Shown: positions 20,272-27,112 of the stretch, one piece after another | Position numbering within the stretch: position 1 is the first letter of the stretch | How the letters are laid out: each line of letters opens with the position of its first letter | IMG/VR virus record: IMGVR_UViG_3300006990_000125 | Location: 1 to 27,112 of that record | Reading direction: 5' to 3' (one strand) | DNA length: 27,112 nt | DNA from: a virus | The notes under the pieces: model-generated | The model's input: the letters and a program-made list of their open reading frames with translations, nothing else | What the model was told of the DNA's origin: nothing | The model's database searches: none | Program-made: the position numbers and the translations under genes

Positions 20272-21005
20272 CGTGTTGTGGTTGATTTCAACCCCTTCTG
20301 TATCTCTGTGTAGTATGGATATACAACTTGAAGCCATGGGAAGAACTGCTTACACATCACAGCATCATTCGGCCACATTCCTACTTCTCTTACTTTATCT
20401 AGCAGTTTCTTAGCGGCGGTTGGAGTAATCAGGTATGCGCTGTTTCCAGCAAGACCTTGAGGTAAATTAGGGTCACTCGGTCCATCAACAGAAGGAACTT
20501 GAGATAATCCATCTTTAGTTGATATCTTCTCATGAAATACACGAGACTTTCGTGTAGCACCAATCGGATTGTTAAGCCCTATTATACCACCTTTGAACTC
20601 ATTTGTCAAGACATCTTTTTCTTTGAACTGGCGTATCAACTTCGCATCATGCTCAAATACAACGATTGGTTCGTCTCTACTAATAGTCTCTTGCCAGCAT
20701 CTCATATGACTTACCATACACGCAATGCGATTAGAAAGATTTTCTGTCTTATAATGATGTAGTGTCATTCCACTTTTCAAGTCAACACCATCTTGAGACG
20801 CTTTAGTTGGATAAGTCCATGCTAGACCTGTCGTATCAATATGGTCAATCTTCTTTAAGTCACTCTCAATTGTTCCTGGAACTGTTGCAGGAAAAACAAT
20901 TGGCTCAATCTCAGACTTTGTTGTTTTAATTGATTCGATGAGACTTCGAGTTGCAATCGTAGATTGATGATGATTGATAAGTGATATGATATAGCCGCGA
21001 ATCAT
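20268..21005 (-). CDS. GT25-like glycosyltransferase
   Basis: The 245-aa product starts MIRGYIISLINHHQSTIATR. Family signals are NRIACMVSHMRCWQETI, EPIVVFEHDAKLIRQF and NSAYLITPTAAKKLLDKV, the same three blocks as in the following gene. The EHD motif again replaces the usual EDD. A P-rich segment near residue 165 (VPSVDGPSDPNLPQGL) may form the acceptor loop. The ATG overlaps the upstream stop (ATGA). A perfect sigma70 promoter lies inside the gene (20581-20609) and would transcribe the downstream half of the operon. Confidence 0.8.
   Translation of the reverse strand: MIRGYIISLINHHQSTIATRSLIESIKTTKSEIEPIVFPATVPGTIESDLKKIDHIDTTGLAWTYPTKASQDGVDLKSGMTLHHYKTENLSNRIACMVSHMRCWQETISRDEPIVVFEHDAKLIRQFKEKDVLTNEFKGGIIGLNNPIGATRKSRVFHEKISTKDGLSQVPSVDGPSDPNLPQGLAGNSAYLITPTAAKKLLDKVREVGMWPNDAVMCKQFFPWLQVVYPYYTEIQKGLKSTTTR
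20581..20609 (-). promoter_or_regulatory. Consensus sigma70 promoter inside a GT25-like gene
   Basis: Minus strand: -35 TTGACA (20604-20609), 17-nt spacer ending TGG, -10 TATAAT (20581-20586). All twelve hexamer positions match consensus. It lies mid-gene and would drive the second GT25-like gene, the GT8-like gene, thermonuclease and the GNGPS gene. Confidence 0.78.
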
Positions 21006-21583
21006 ACAGTCCTCTTTAGAACAGTTACCCCTACATTATCTGTGCGATGGTCTACAATCTCCCAAGGATTGAGTTGAGCAACAAACTGCTTGAGAACTTG
21101 ATACAGAGCATCATTTGCTTTACCATGCAAACGACTTGTATCGTGACATACAAGGTATTTTGCTACATACTGTGTATGCAGATTTAGTTCTTGAATCAGA
21201 TGCTTTGGTGAATGCAGACTGTCAATGACAAGCAAGTCTGTGCGTGACACAGAGCGAGGACTTGTGCTGTCCATCTCACGAACAACAAGTTCGATGTTAT
21301 GCTTCTCACAGTATGCCTCAAAGAGATGCTTGCTCTTGTTGTATTTCTCCATGCTAATATCAACAAGGTCAACTTTCTTTGGCTTCTGCATCAATGCACA
21401 CGCCGCAGTTCCGCCTTGATGTGTGCCGAGTTCTTTATAAGTCTCACACTCATTCCAGAGAAGTTGCTTAATGATATCGTGCTGTTCACAATACTTGTCG
21501 CCATGTGCTTCTTCTTGCTGTCTGCGAATTTCTTCATAGAACTCTTCAAGAGTTTCGCAATGGTCTACTTTCGAGTTAATCAT
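21002..21583 (-). CDS. Class I methyltransferase-like protein (Methyltransf_24/CmcI type)
   Basis: The 193-aa product has a Rossmann pattern: CETYKELGTHQGGTAACALM (motif I), KKVDLVDISMEKYNKSKHLF with an acidic residue ending strand 2, TDLLVIDSLHSPKHLIQEL (the D-x-LH motif), and YVAKYLVCHDTSRLHG. The DSLHS and HDT elements are shared by Methyltransf_24 and cephalosporin hydroxylase-like (CmcI) proteins, which methylate or hydroxylate sugars in polysaccharide clusters. It lies between GT8-like and GT25-like genes with one-base and ATGA overlaps, consistent with sugar O-methylation. Confidence 0.7.
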   Translation of the reverse strand: MINSKVDHCETLEEFYEEIRRQQEEAHGDKYCEQHDIIKQLLWNECETYKELGTHQGGTAACALMQKPKKVDLVDISMEKYNKSKHLFEAYCEKHNIELVVREMDSTSPRSVSRTDLLVIDSLHSPKHLIQELNLHTQYVAKYLVCHDTSRLHGKANDALYQVLKQFVAQLNPWEIVDHRTDNVGVTVLKRTV

Positions 21584-22248
21584 CAGAACACTCCTTGTTC
21601 TTTTAACATATTATAGTTATCGATTTTAGGTGCTTTTTGTGGCTGACCTAGTTTGATACGAGGACGAATGTGAATCATCTTAGCACTCTTTGGATTTGGT
21701 TTGTAACTACAGTAACACCACTCAGCAGGAATTGGCTCTGGCTCAAGTGGTAATTTTGCAAGCATAGCCAGACGATGAGTATAGAACTCATCATGAAACT
21801 TGTAGTTGTGTGACTGTCTCAAGTCGTCATCGCTGATATGCGCTCTCAGCATTTGGCGCAACTCACGACTCATCTTATAGATTGCACCACCCCAATATGC
21901 ATAGCGTTTGTCAGACATATGAGGAATGCGAACTTGATACTTCTGAAAGATTTCTGTCTGATATGGTGTGTGCATACCAATACCCGGTAGTTCAAACACA
22001 TCATCTTTCAGGTCTTTAACACAAACCATGTCAGTGTCAACCATTAATGTTGTATCATACTCATCAAACTCTTCATTGAACATTGCAAGTTTTTGGAGTT
22101 GACTACTCAGCCCTCGCTGAAAAGGATGTCCTTCAAGCAGACGATATTCTACGCCGAGATAACTCGCATAGTCTTTCATGCTCTGAACAGAAATTTTTTC
22201 CATCTCACGCATCGGTCCATTCCAATGCTGTAGAATAATTTTCTTCAT
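21583..22248 (-). CDS. GT8-like glycosyltransferase
   Basis: With the ATG at 22248, which gives an ATGA overlap with the upstream gene, the product is 221 aa and starts MKKIILQHWNGPMREMEKIS. It has the N-terminal strand, SSQLQKLAMFNEEFDEYDTT, the DxD in TLMVDTDMVCVKDLKDD, YAYWGGAIYKMSRELRQML as acceptor segment, and FHDEFYTHRLAML where HDE stands near the family's usual GDQ site. It is most similar in layout to the next upstream gene. The family transfers sugars from UDP donors with metal help. Confidence 0.72.
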   Translation of the reverse strand: MKKIILQHWNGPMREMEKISVQSMKDYASYLGVEYRLLEGHPFQRGLSSQLQKLAMFNEEFDEYDTTLMVDTDMVCVKDLKDDVFELPGIGMHTPYQTEIFQKYQVRIPHMSDKRYAYWGGAIYKMSRELRQMLRAHISDDDLRQSHNYKFHDEFYTHRLAMLAKLPLEPEPIPAEWCYCSYKPNPKSAKMIHIRPRIKLGQPQKAPKIDNYNMLKEQGVF

Positions 22249-23057
22249 GGTAATATCCACTCACTTGTTGGTCGATTCGCAATAGTGCGATGCCATTCAT
22301 AGTCTTTATTATCGGCGTTTCTCAACTGCACATGAACAAACTTCGTGTGTTTTGTTCTACAGTCCCAAACAGGTCTGACTCCTGTGATGCCTGCTTGACC
22401 GTGATAATGAACATAACTGTTCCAGCCTTCGTTCATCTCAGTATAATTTATATTGGCAATATGTAGCATCGCATGGAGGTAGTTCTGGTCAATCGAATAA
22501 AAGCGATTGAGACCTTGCATATTACCAATATATTCTCGAAAAGGCACAAAACCCTCTCGTGCTTTCTCCATGCCTTTTTGTGTATAGAGAACAACACCAG
22601 AGTTGAACACTTTGAGTTTTTTCTCTTCGTTGCGTGGCATGTCTGTCTTCCAGACATCTTTACAAATGTTAGCCCATGCTTCGTCGCCTCGTGAGTTGAT
22701 GCCGCCTGTTGCTTCATGACGCAACTTCTCTTTGTGTATCTCTCTACAGATACCAATCTCTTCGATGTCTTGTTCAAAGATATTTTCTGTTAAGTTGTCA
22801 ACTGGTATAATATCAAGGTCACAGAATAAGATGTTATCATACTCTTCGTAATACTCTGGATTGTAAATAGGTTCAAACGCATTATAGTATTCTGGAATAT
22901 TACACTTATCTTTTGCCCATGTCGGATTGAGATTAAACTTGTAATCTGCTCCAATACTCTTTGCATAGTCGCTCATGAATTGTTTACCGACTTCGACACC
23001 ATTCGGCATCTTCTTGCCAGGCATCACTGTCCAATACTGATAGATTAGATTTTTCAT
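22245..23057 (-). CDS. GT8-like glycosyltransferase
   Basis: The 270-aa product starts MKNLIYQYWTVMPGKKMPNG. It has the DxD in NILFCDLDIIPVDNLTENIF, the acceptor segment KVFNSGVVLYTQKGMEKARE, and YSIDQNYLHAML equivalent to the GT8 GDQD-x-LN block. The C-terminal half has NEGWNSYVHYHGQAG and KFVHVQLRN with His residues that could bind metal as in GT8 enzymes. This is the most canonical of the GT8-like genes in the cluster. It overlaps genes on both sides by four bases. Confidence 0.8.
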   Translation of the reverse strand: MKNLIYQYWTVMPGKKMPNGVEVGKQFMSDYAKSIGADYKFNLNPTWAKDKCNIPEYYNAFEPIYNPEYYEEYDNILFCDLDIIPVDNLTENIFEQDIEEIGICREIHKEKLRHEATGGINSRGDEAWANICKDVWKTDMPRNEEKKLKVFNSGVVLYTQKGMEKAREGFVPFREYIGNMQGLNRFYSIDQNYLHAMLHIANINYTEMNEGWNSYVHYHGQAGITGVRPVWDCRTKHTKFVHVQLRNADNKDYEWHRTIANRPTSEWILP

Positions 23058-23689
23058 GATACTTTCTCGTAAAACTTATCGATACGACCTACTTGAGCGA
23101 ACTCTTTATAACCAAGTTGTTTCATCTTCTTATAAAAACGATTATTGTAATTCTCATCAGCCGCAATCTCAATCTGCATGATTGGTGAATAACGCTCTAG
23201 CAAGTTCTTCATACCATCAAGAACGGGCAGATTGTAGCCCTCAACATCAATCTTGATAAAGTCTACATCCTGAAAGTCAAACTCATCGACTGCACGACAC
23301 GGAAATGATGTTGTTGGAACAAAGTCATTCTTACGATACAGATAGTCAATGATGCCTTCGTGAACAACTGCACAACCACCAGAGTTATTCGTATTGATAA
23401 ACATATCGACTGTTCCTGTCTTATCAGACACAGCATATGGATATAAAGTTACATTGTCTAACTCAGCGGTGTTATGCTCAAAGCAATCGATATGAATAGG
23501 CTCAAATGTATGAACTTGCTCAAAGTGTTTCGAAAAACGAATTGATGTGATACCGATATGTCCACCTAAATCAAGACAAGTGCGATAGTTTTTGATTTTC
23601 TTTTGCGCTGTTTCGAAGTGTTCTTTGTCCCATTCAAGACCATTACGAAACTTCCATGAGTTGTCACCTTGAGGATATTTTAAATTCAT
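23054..23689 (-). CDS. FkbM-family methyltransferase
   Basis: I place the start at 23689, an ATGA overlap with the upstream gene, giving 211 aa beginning MNLKYPQGDNSWKFRNGLEW. Motif I is TCLDLGGHIGITSIRFSKHF, followed by VHTFEPIHIDCFEHN, NVTLYPYAVSDKTGTVDMF and the FkbM hallmark VDFIKIDVEGYNLPVLDGM. The family O-methylates sugars and other small molecules using SAM. Together with the other methyltransferase-like genes it suggests a multiply methylated glycan. Confidence 0.88.
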   Translation of the reverse strand: MNLKYPQGDNSWKFRNGLEWDKEHFETAQKKIKNYRTCLDLGGHIGITSIRFSKHFEQVHTFEPIHIDCFEHNTAELDNVTLYPYAVSDKTGTVDMFINTNNSGGCAVVHEGIIDYLYRKNDFVPTTSFPCRAVDEFDFQDVDFIKIDVEGYNLPVLDGMKNLLERYSPIMQIEIAADENYNNRFYKKMKQLGYKEFAQVGRIDKFYEKVS

Positions 23690-24225
23690 GTTCTTTCCCA
23701 TTTTACATACATTCTGTTCTTGTCTGGCATAAACTCAGTAACTTTGTAACCTGTTGCCTCTGAAAGCATTATATGATAATTTATATGCCAATTAAAGAAC
23801 GGAACCTGACTAACTTTGTCATTGCCGTGGTCAGGAAATCCAGGATTACATCTCCAGTAGATACGCGACTTATCTTTCATGCAGAACTTAGTCAAGTTAT
23901 CGATTTGTTCTGCAACATCTGTGAACTCACCAAAGTTAATACTACCTAGACAGAACGCAACATCAAACTTTTCGTCAGGTCGATAGTCTTCTATCGCCAC
24001 CTGTTCGTCTGACCCAATGTCTGTAATATCGATACCGTGTAAGTTTTTAATGTGTCTCTTAAAAGGATTGACCCCACAACCAACGTCAAGCACAGATTCT
24101 CTATCATTAATTTCATTTATCAATCTCCATCCGGTCCAGTGATAACCATCGAGTCCTGCGGTTCGAGAACTTGGCCAATCATATGTAAAATAATCTTTTA
24201 ACCATTCTCTGTCGTAGGTAACCAT
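23686..24225 (-). CDS. Class I SAM-dependent methyltransferase
   Basis: The 179-aa product has ESVLDVGCGVNPFKRHI (SAM motif I), LHGIDITDIGSDEQVAIEDY (acidic end of strand 2) and KFDVAFCLGSINFGE (post-I/motif II). The C-terminal part is short (RIYWRCNPGFPDHGND, FFNWHINYH), so the substrate domain is minimal. The start overlaps the upstream gene by 28 bases. The substrate cannot be inferred beyond the glycan context. Confidence 0.82.
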   Translation of the reverse strand: MVTYDREWLKDYFTYDWPSSRTAGLDGYHWTGWRLINEINDRESVLDVGCGVNPFKRHIKNLHGIDITDIGSDEQVAIEDYRPDEKFDVAFCLGSINFGEFTDVAEQIDNLTKFCMKDKSRIYWRCNPGFPDHGNDKVSQVPFFNWHINYHIMLSEATGYKVTEFMPDKNRMYVKWERT

Positions 24226-24734
24226 ATGTAGTAATCTCTTTTTCCGTCATTATGTTTTTCGAGTTTGTTTTCGCGAACAAATTCCATGATGAGAAGGTTC
24301 TGCATCTGTATCTGTTCTATTATATTGTCATCGTCTCGATACCATTTGTAGTTAGGATACGAGATATTCCAACCACCACATTCGTGCCACCAATCAAAGC
24401 ATTCTTGATTAGTTCTATATACCAAATGAATAGGACACCCAAAGCCCGTAAGATATGGTAAGTGATACGCAAATGTGTGAGACTTGATTACGCGAATGCC
24501 CTCACCACTGAAAGGCTCGTCCCAGTATTTCTCTTCATTTCGAAACTCCATGCCGGGGTCAAAGTATGCACCTCGATGCATCAAGTTCTTACAACCATCA
24601 CGACCACGCCAATACTCACGTTCAGATGACATATCTGTCTTGTCAAGGTCATCACGAGTGTATAGGTGGTCTTCCACATATCCACTCCAACGTGAACCTG
24701 GCGCACCTGTTACGAAGATATACTTATCGTTCAT
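24198..24734 (-). CDS. Sulfotransferase-like P-loop protein
   Basis: The 178-aa product opens with a strand and 5'-phosphosulfate-type loop (KYIFVTGAPGSRWSGYVED). RVIKSHTFAYHLPYL resembles the catalytic K-x-H strand, and HLVYRTNQECFDWWHECGG fits the 3'-phosphate-binding Arg region after the P-loop core. These enzymes move sulfate from PAPS to sugar or protein hydroxyls. Aromatic richness (Trp, Tyr) is unusual and may reflect a sugar acceptor. It overlaps its neighbours by 11 and 28 bases. Another P-loop transferase (kinase) cannot be excluded. Confidence 0.65.
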   Translation of the reverse strand: MNDKYIFVTGAPGSRWSGYVEDHLYTRDDLDKTDMSSEREYWRGRDGCKNLMHRGAYFDPGMEFRNEEKYWDEPFSGEGIRVIKSHTFAYHLPYLTGFGCPIHLVYRTNQECFDWWHECGGWNISYPNYKWYRDDDNIIEQIQMQNLLIMEFVRENKLEKHNDGKRDYYIWLPTTENG

Positions 24735-25362
24735 TCTTTGGTCTTATCCCTTGCCAGACTTGTTCATCAAGCCAGTGAGTGTCAACATGCTTTACATACT
24801 TCTCGTTTTGGTTCTCACTGATTGTCTTATTTATTCGTTCATCATCATATGCAATAGGAAAGTCTAGAACCTTTGACAACCACTTCAGGTATGCACTACC
24901 ATAGAGATAGAGCGACTCATGAGATAGGAAGTGTAGGTCTGCATCTAGATTGTAGTAGTATTGTAATGCAGTTGGCATCGTGACTTCTTTTCGGACTCGT
25001 CTCTGTTGTTCTCGATTGATATTCTCTTCTCTTACAACGACACAGACTTTCACATCATACCCTGCGTTCTTTGCCTCGTTCACGACTTCTTGTATCTTCG
25101 GAACTTGCTTCACTCCATCATACACAAAAGGCACACTGACGTTTGCGACAATAGCAGAACCTTTCAACATACTCTTCGTCTTTGACGGGTCGACCCAACA
25201 CTCTGCAAAGGGTTCTTCGTCACTTGGAATCCAATACTTGTCACCGAAGTCCCACCCACTTACATATGGATGATAGCCAAGCACCTTACTGAATAGATGA
25301 TTACCCGAACCTTGTGGTCCTGTAACTATCAGTAATCGTTTATACTCTTTGTTGCCCGACAT
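24724..25362 (-). CDS. Sulfotransferase-like P-loop protein
   Basis: The 212-aa product starts MSGNKEYKRLLIVTGPQGSG. The loop GPQGSGNHLFSKVLGYHP resembles the PAPS-binding loop of sulfotransferases, where the usual Lys is replaced by polar residues. VKVCVVVREENINREQQRRV occupies the 3'-phosphate Arg/Ser position. AFAECW-type Trp/Pro motifs (IPSDEEPFAECWVDPS) lie between. It neighbours the second sulfotransferase-like gene, so the pair may act on one glycan or one may be a structural partner. The start overlaps the cupin gene by 23 bases. Confidence 0.6.
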   Translation of the reverse strand: MSGNKEYKRLLIVTGPQGSGNHLFSKVLGYHPYVSGWDFGDKYWIPSDEEPFAECWVDPSKTKSMLKGSAIVANVSVPFVYDGVKQVPKIQEVVNEAKNAGYDVKVCVVVREENINREQQRRVRKEVTMPTALQYYYNLDADLHFLSHESLYLYGSAYLKWLSKVLDFPIAYDDERINKTISENQNEKYVKHVDTHWLDEQVWQGIRPKNER

Positions 25363-26020
25363 ATGTTCTCACTTTCAATGGGTTGACTTCATCTGTAGGA
25401 CCTGTTCCTGAGTCAGGACTGAATACAAATAGCGTTACGTCTTCGCCTTTATTACACATGAAATTGTGTAAAACATTTCTTTCCATGACCCAGCAATCAC
25501 CTGCTTTGATAGGGAACATTACATTGTTGTCGAGTTCAATCTCACCTTTACCTGAGAGAATTAATCCGATGCGTTGACTTGGATGTGTGTGAAGTGTCTG
25601 CTTCATCCCTGCGGGGAAGTGAACATAGTTGATAACAGGCAGTCCAAGACGACCTGGGTTCACCGCTGTCGTATTCGTGCCGCCATCCATGTAAGACAGA
25701 TTGCCTTTTGGATTATCGTGTGGTATAAACATGCGGTCATCGTTGAGGTGTAACCCATAGAACTTGATGTGAGCAAACACAGATGTCTCGTTGTGTGTCT
25801 CAACAGTGAACTCATTATCTGTCTGTCCTGCGAAACTATTTGTCTCAACAGACCAGCCATTCTTCATATGGACACTACAATCTTTGCCCATGATATAACT
25901 TGTTCCAATAGACTCGTGATTGTTGAGATAGGTCGTGCTGGTGCCTTTCACAACTTGAATGTCATAGTTCCATATATCAGTGATTTGATATATTTCACCA
26001 TTCTTTATTTGTTTCATCAT
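25340..26020 (-). CDS. Cupin-domain protein
   Basis: The 226-aa product has a C-terminal cupin: HFPAGMKQTLHTHPSQRIGL with His-x-His, ILSGKGEIELDN, and GDCWVMERNVLHNFMCN with the second-motif His. Three histidines plus a polar residue could bind a metal. The N-terminal 110 residues are beta-rich (YQITDIWNYDIQVVKG) and may be a second, degenerate cupin, making a bicupin. Cupins in sugar clusters are isomerases, epimerases or oxygenases. The ATG makes an ATGA overlap with the amidotransferase gene. Confidence 0.78.
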   Translation of the reverse strand: MMKQIKNGEIYQITDIWNYDIQVVKGTSTTYLNNHESIGTSYIMGKDCSVHMKNGWSVETNSFAGQTDNEFTVETHNETSVFAHIKFYGLHLNDDRMFIPHDNPKGNLSYMDGGTNTTAVNPGRLGLPVINYVHFPAGMKQTLHTHPSQRIGLILSGKGEIELDNNVMFPIKAGDCWVMERNVLHNFMCNKGEDVTLFVFSPDSGTGPTDEVNPLKVRTYVGQQRV

Positions 26021-26568
26021 AATCCTGTAACTTCTCTAATTTCACTAGGGATAAAGGGTCTTGACATTCTTTCGGGATGCCAGACAATAGCACAGATGTT
26101 ATCTTTAATCCAAGACTCTGTGTTACCTTCATCATCAATATATAAGTATACACTATTTGGTGGTAGTTTGTCAATACAAATATCGTGGAAACTGTTCACT
26201 TTTATGTGAGTAGGTGCATCGCCATAGATTAGATGCTCAGTGCCATAATGACCCTCACATTCTTTTGTTGTGCCGTTGAGCATCTCCGTCAGCAGAAACG
26301 CACCATGACAGATACCGAGCATAGGTTTGCCCAGTTTTGACATTTCAGTTATGAGAGATACTTCTGTAATGATGCGAAGTTTGTCATTGTCCCCACCCGT
26401 AATGATGAGCAGGTCAAGAGACTCCGCAAGAGATTCATAATCTAAGTCTTCACGATTTGGAATTGGGATAAGTTCATGACCCTTTAGAAACTGATACCAG
26501 TTGTGGTCTAGAGAGTCATGAACTTGTCCGTTGTGCGTGAGGACTCTTTGTGTGAGTCCTACTTTCAT
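26017..26568 (-). CDS. Class I glutamine amidotransferase-like protein
   Basis: The 183-aa product has the triad of the GATase1/peptidase C26 family: Cys87 in KPMLGICHGAFLL and His164-x-Glu166 in AIVWHPERM. LDLLIITGGDNDKLR is the GG-containing oxyanion region and KVNSFHDICIDKLP the family's VNS-H segment. The start MKVGLTQRVLTHNG is that of amidotransferases found in surface polysaccharide clusters. It may supply ammonia or hydrolyse a gamma-glutamyl bond. The ATG directly abuts the upstream stop. A possible promoter lies inside it (26145-26174). Confidence 0.82.
   Translation of the reverse strand: MKVGLTQRVLTHNGQVHDSLDHNWYQFLKGHELIPIPNREDLDYESLAESLDLLIITGGDNDKLRIITEVSLITEMSKLGKPMLGICHGAFLLTEMLNGTTKECEGHYGTEHLIYGDAPTHIKVNSFHDICIDKLPPNSVYLYIDDEGNTESWIKDNICAIVWHPERMSRPFIPSEIREVTGL
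26145..26174 (-). promoter_or_regulatory. Probable sigma70 promoter inside the amidotransferase gene
   Basis: Minus strand: -35 TTGACA (26169-26174), 18-nt spacer, -10 TATACT (26145-26150). Unlike the other early promoters in this window the spacer is one base longer and no TGn is in place. It would serve the cupin and the sulfotransferase-like genes. Confidence 0.5.
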
Positions 26569-27112
26569 TTACCAACCGTAGGCTGCGTTCACAAGTTCGC
26601 GTGAACCTTTTGCTTCGACTGTGTTTGCACATGAGATTTCAAACAGGTCTTTACGCATCGCTTCGATGATACGAAGAACACGGCTCTGTGTTTTCTCGTC
26701 TGTTGCTACTTTGCGTAGTTTGTAGCCACCGATGCCACTGTGAAAGCCTTCGTCCTTTGCAATCTCACGATAACGACCAGAGATGAAACTATCTTCGATA
26801 GTGTCAGCCATCTGATTCCATACTGCTTCTGCACGACCCTCAGCAACGAGTTGGTATGCAGCCAGGGCTGCCTCGTCATTCTCTGCGTCATACTTCTCAA
26901 GCAGTGATGCGCCTTTTGCTGTATCCATTTCACGTTCTTTGCGAATGGCAGTGACTGCATCGACTTCTTCACCAGTGATATGCTCAATAACTTCTTTGAC
27001 CATACGATAGTGTTTTGCTTCATCGGCTGCTTGTTTTGAAAGCAATTCTAATTCTCTTGGGTCTGCATCATCTTCTGCACTTGCAATCTGTGCAGAGATT
27101 TCAGACATATTC
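26569..27112 (-). CDS. Ferritin-like di-iron protein (probably partial, 5' end outside window)
   Basis: From the first visible ATG (27108) the product is 179 aa. It carries two ExxH iron-ligand motifs, KQAADEAKHYRMVKEVIEHI and REIAKDEGFHSGIGGYK, and a Glu-rich helix between them (WNQMADTIEDSFISGRY), the four-helix layout of ferritin-like oxidases. The helix with the first Glu ligand should lie about 30 residues before the first ExxH, the frame is open to the window edge, and no ribosome-binding site is seen at 27108; the gene therefore probably starts outside. In the context of a glycan cluster an oxygenase is more likely than iron storage. Confidence 0.7.
   Translation of the reverse strand, partial: NMSEISAQIASAEDDADPRELELLSKQAADEAKHYRMVKEVIEHITGEEVDAVTAIRKEREMDTAKGASLLEKYDAENDEAALAAYQLVAEGRAEAVWNQMADTIEDSFISGRYREIAKDEGFHSGIGGYKLRKVATDEKTQSRVLRIIEAMRKDLFEISCANTVEAKGSRELVNAAYGW

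Noticed and set aside
22784-22817. Plus-strand TGG-TATAAT with a nearby AGTTGTCAACT palindrome inside a GT8-like gene
   Set aside because: No acceptable -35 at 16-18 nt, antisense orientation, and the palindrome is short.
24828-24835. Minus-strand AATAAATA inside a sulfotransferase-like gene
   Set aside because: A relaxed 8-bp match within coding sequence about 94 nt before the next ATG in an apparently early operon; likely chance in AT-rich DNA.
1-27112. CRISPR array, insertion sequence, integrase, attachment site or homing endonuclease
   Set aside because: I saw no repeat-spacer pattern, transposase or recombinase motif, or split gene by eye; the window reads as a continuous lytic phage genome.

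Overview
The window is part of the genome of a T4-like myovirus. Nine or ten proteins match the T4 virion and replication core: gp48, gp53, a gp27-like hub, gp5, gp4, a gp54/gp19-type tube protein, gp26, a gp29-like tape measure, gp32 and gp33. Late-promoter motifs (NATAAATA) sit beside the structural genes. The AT-rich composition, the zinc-less gp32, the tRNA-Arg(UCU), the thermonuclease and the long glycan-modification cluster resemble marine T4-like phages of cyanobacteria or pelagic heterotrophs. No photosynthesis or other host-diagnostic gene is present, so the host cannot be named.

Layout. (1) 1-5850, minus strand, late: gp48, gp53, gp27-like hub, gp5-like spike and a long protein ending in a T7-lysozyme-type amidase domain that is cut by the window edge. 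(2) 5851-5902: a 52-bp divergent intergenic region with two late promoters facing each other. (3) 5903-10875, plus strand, late: gp4, a GT25-like glycosyltransferase, a conserved T4-superfamily protein, a gp54/gp19-type tube protein, gp26 with a probable -1 frameshift extension, and the tape measure. (4) 10878-10903: a bidirectional terminator with a cUUCGg loop on the minus strand. (5) 10957-14408, minus strand, early/middle: gp32, gp33 and about nine small genes, four of them only 34-54 codons long, read from a series of sigma70 promoters. (6) 14503-17199, plus strand, late: a conserved 89-aa protein, two related unrecognised proteins, and a P-loop kinase with a capsid-targeting-like N terminus. 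(7) 17196-17760, minus: three small genes. (8) 17777-17852: tRNA-Arg(UCU) behind a consensus promoter. (9) 17872 to the right edge, minus: a tightly overlapped operon of about 14 genes. It encodes a GNGPS-motif protein, a thermonuclease, GT25- and GT8-like glycosyltransferases, methyltransferases, two sulfotransferase-like P-loop proteins, a cupin, a class I glutamine amidotransferase and a ferritin-like di-iron protein.

How it fits together. Early transcription appears to use host sigma70 at promoters of one strict design (TTGACN, 17-nt spacer, TGn, -10), most of them embedded in the ends of upstream genes. gp33, the late co-activator, is encoded in that early region, and the structural genes carry TATAAATA-type late promoters. 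The most notable points are the probable programmed -1 frameshift that joins gp26 to a second chaperone-like domain just before the tape measure, the predicted head-packaged kinase, a gp5 lysozyme domain that has lost its catalytic Glu beside an apparently intact amidase, the uniform early promoter family, the overlapping late promoters, and the glycan/sulfation cluster.
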